Assembly: GCA_021828635.1 (NCBI GenBank)
Contig: JAJZEJ010000731.1
Coordinates: 7,958-14,218, forward strand
Direction of reading: 5' to 3'
DNA: 6,261 nucleotides
Source: Chloroflexota bacterium
GTDB lineage: Bacteria > Chloroflexota > Ktedonobacteria > Ktedonobacterales > Ktedonobacteraceae
The notes below the pieces were generated by a model that saw only the letters and a program-made list of their open reading frames with translations, was not told where the DNA came from and ran no database searches. Shown piece after piece: positions 5,952 to 6,261 of the stretch (the stretch's first letter is position 1; each line of letters starts with the position of its first letter). A program made the position numbers and the translations under genes.

Positions 5952-6034
5952 TCTAGCGGCGATGCCGTTCTGTATTGTTTTGTTCTTACTACAGAACGTC
6001 GATCTTATAGAACAGCATCGCCGCTGGATTGCAG
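5946..6034. repeat. Long inverted repeat (26-base arms, 37-base loop); terminator or MITE-like element
   Basis: The left arm 5946-5971 (starting CTGCAATCTAGCGGCGATGC) and right arm 6009-6034 are inverse complements over 26 bases with two differences, at 5954/6026 and 5966/6014. The loop is 5972-6008. A second nested pairing exists: GTTCTGTA (5967-5974) with TACAGAAC (5990-5997). The repeat begins 4 bases after the stop codon of the hydrolase gene, and on the minus strand a T7 tract (5941-5935) follows 4 bases after the stem. That fits transcription termination for the hydrolase, though the stem and loop are much larger than usual. The CPBP remnant starts where the repeat ends, so it could instead be a small mobile element whose arrival truncated that gene. 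I see no clear target duplication. Confidence 0.7.
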
Positions 6035-6038
6035 GGTG

Positions 6039-6261
6039 CTATTTGAGATGCTCTTTGAGGAAGTGAATGGCACGCGGCCATGCATCGGCACTGGCCTCTT
6101 CATTACCCATGCCGTGCATCGGGTTGAGGAAGGCGTGACCGGCATCGTAGATTTTGACGGTGATATCCTTACCCGCATTCTTGTAGGTCTGCTCGACGTG
6201 TTCGATGTCAGACATGGGAATACTCTGGTCCTGACTGCCATAGACCGCTAGCACGGGCGCG
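6039..6261 (-). CDS. Dienelactone hydrolase family protein, C-terminal fragment (runs off right edge)
   Basis: The last 73 or so residues of an alpha/beta hydrolase are visible, reading APVLAVYGSQDQSIP at the window edge and ending HFLKEHLK before TAG. 'VYGSQDQSIP' carries the catalytic aspartate (codon at 6230-6228) and 'IYDAGHAFLNP' the catalytic histidine of the dienelactone hydrolase Cys-Asp-His triad. The sequence after the histidine, with 'A.AW.RAI.FLKEHL', is the normal C-terminal helix. The nucleophile cysteine and the start lie outside the window. Family members are soluble, of about 220-290 residues, and hydrolyse dienelactones or other small esters and lactones; the substrate here is unknown. 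The gene stops just before the long inverted repeat. Confidence 0.88.
   Translation of the reverse strand, partial: APVLAVYGSQDQSIPMSDIEHVEQTYKNAGKDITVKIYDAGHAFLNPMHGMGNEEASADAWPRAIHFLKEHLK

Noticed and set aside
6036..6251. 71-codon plus-strand frame opposite the hydrolase gene
   Set aside because: Antisense to the hydrolase sequence that carries both catalytic residues; no independent support.

Overview
The window reads as a chromosomal segment of a bacterium of medium GC content (roughly half), with every recognised gene on the minus strand, so transcription runs from high to low coordinates. The gene order NAD kinase then recN, the protein sequences (an Mfd N-terminus containing GITEAARPY, a 'TATGSTAY' NAD kinase) and the composition fit Chloroflexota, perhaps the Ktedonobacteria. 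That placement is inferred from recall of these families, not from a search.

Layout in transcription order. (1) 6261-6039: the 3' end of a dienelactone-hydrolase-like gene entering from the right edge. (2) 6034-5946: a long near-perfect inverted repeat of two 26-base arms directly after its stop codon, followed by a T7 tract on the minus strand. (3) 5951-5724: a C-terminal remnant of a CPBP (CAAX-protease-like) membrane protein that has lost its N-terminal half. (4) 5719-5592: a good sigma-70-type promoter and a 123-base leader region holding a 7-8-7 palindrome, leading into a LysE/RhtB-type exporter (5591-4941). (5) 4916-4887: a second promoter with a perfect TTGACA, whose spacer and -10 box are covered by a perfect 8-9-8 palindrome. 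(6) 4781-354: a tight four-gene cluster of NAD kinase (nadK), recN, a renalase-like FAD amine-oxidase-fold protein and a Nudix hydrolase. The junctions are an 11-base overlap, an 18-base gap and a 5-base gap. (7) 353-149: a spacer of about 200 bases with a candidate promoter and a small hairpin. (8) 148-1: the first 49 codons of mfd, running off the left edge.

Functionally, the central operon pairs NADP synthesis (nadK) with DNA double-strand-break repair (recN), and adds two enzymes of a 'housecleaning' type: a renalase-like flavoprotein and a Nudix hydrolase. The transcription-repair coupling factor gene follows. The two most interesting signals are the palindrome embedded in the nadK-recN promoter, which looks like an operator for an unknown repressor, and the long inverted repeat beside the broken CPBP gene. 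I see no rRNA, tRNA, CRISPR array, integrase or transposase gene. Apart from the nadK-recN pairing and mfd, these are ordinary accessory or housekeeping genes. No obvious novel defence system or other large novel system is visible.
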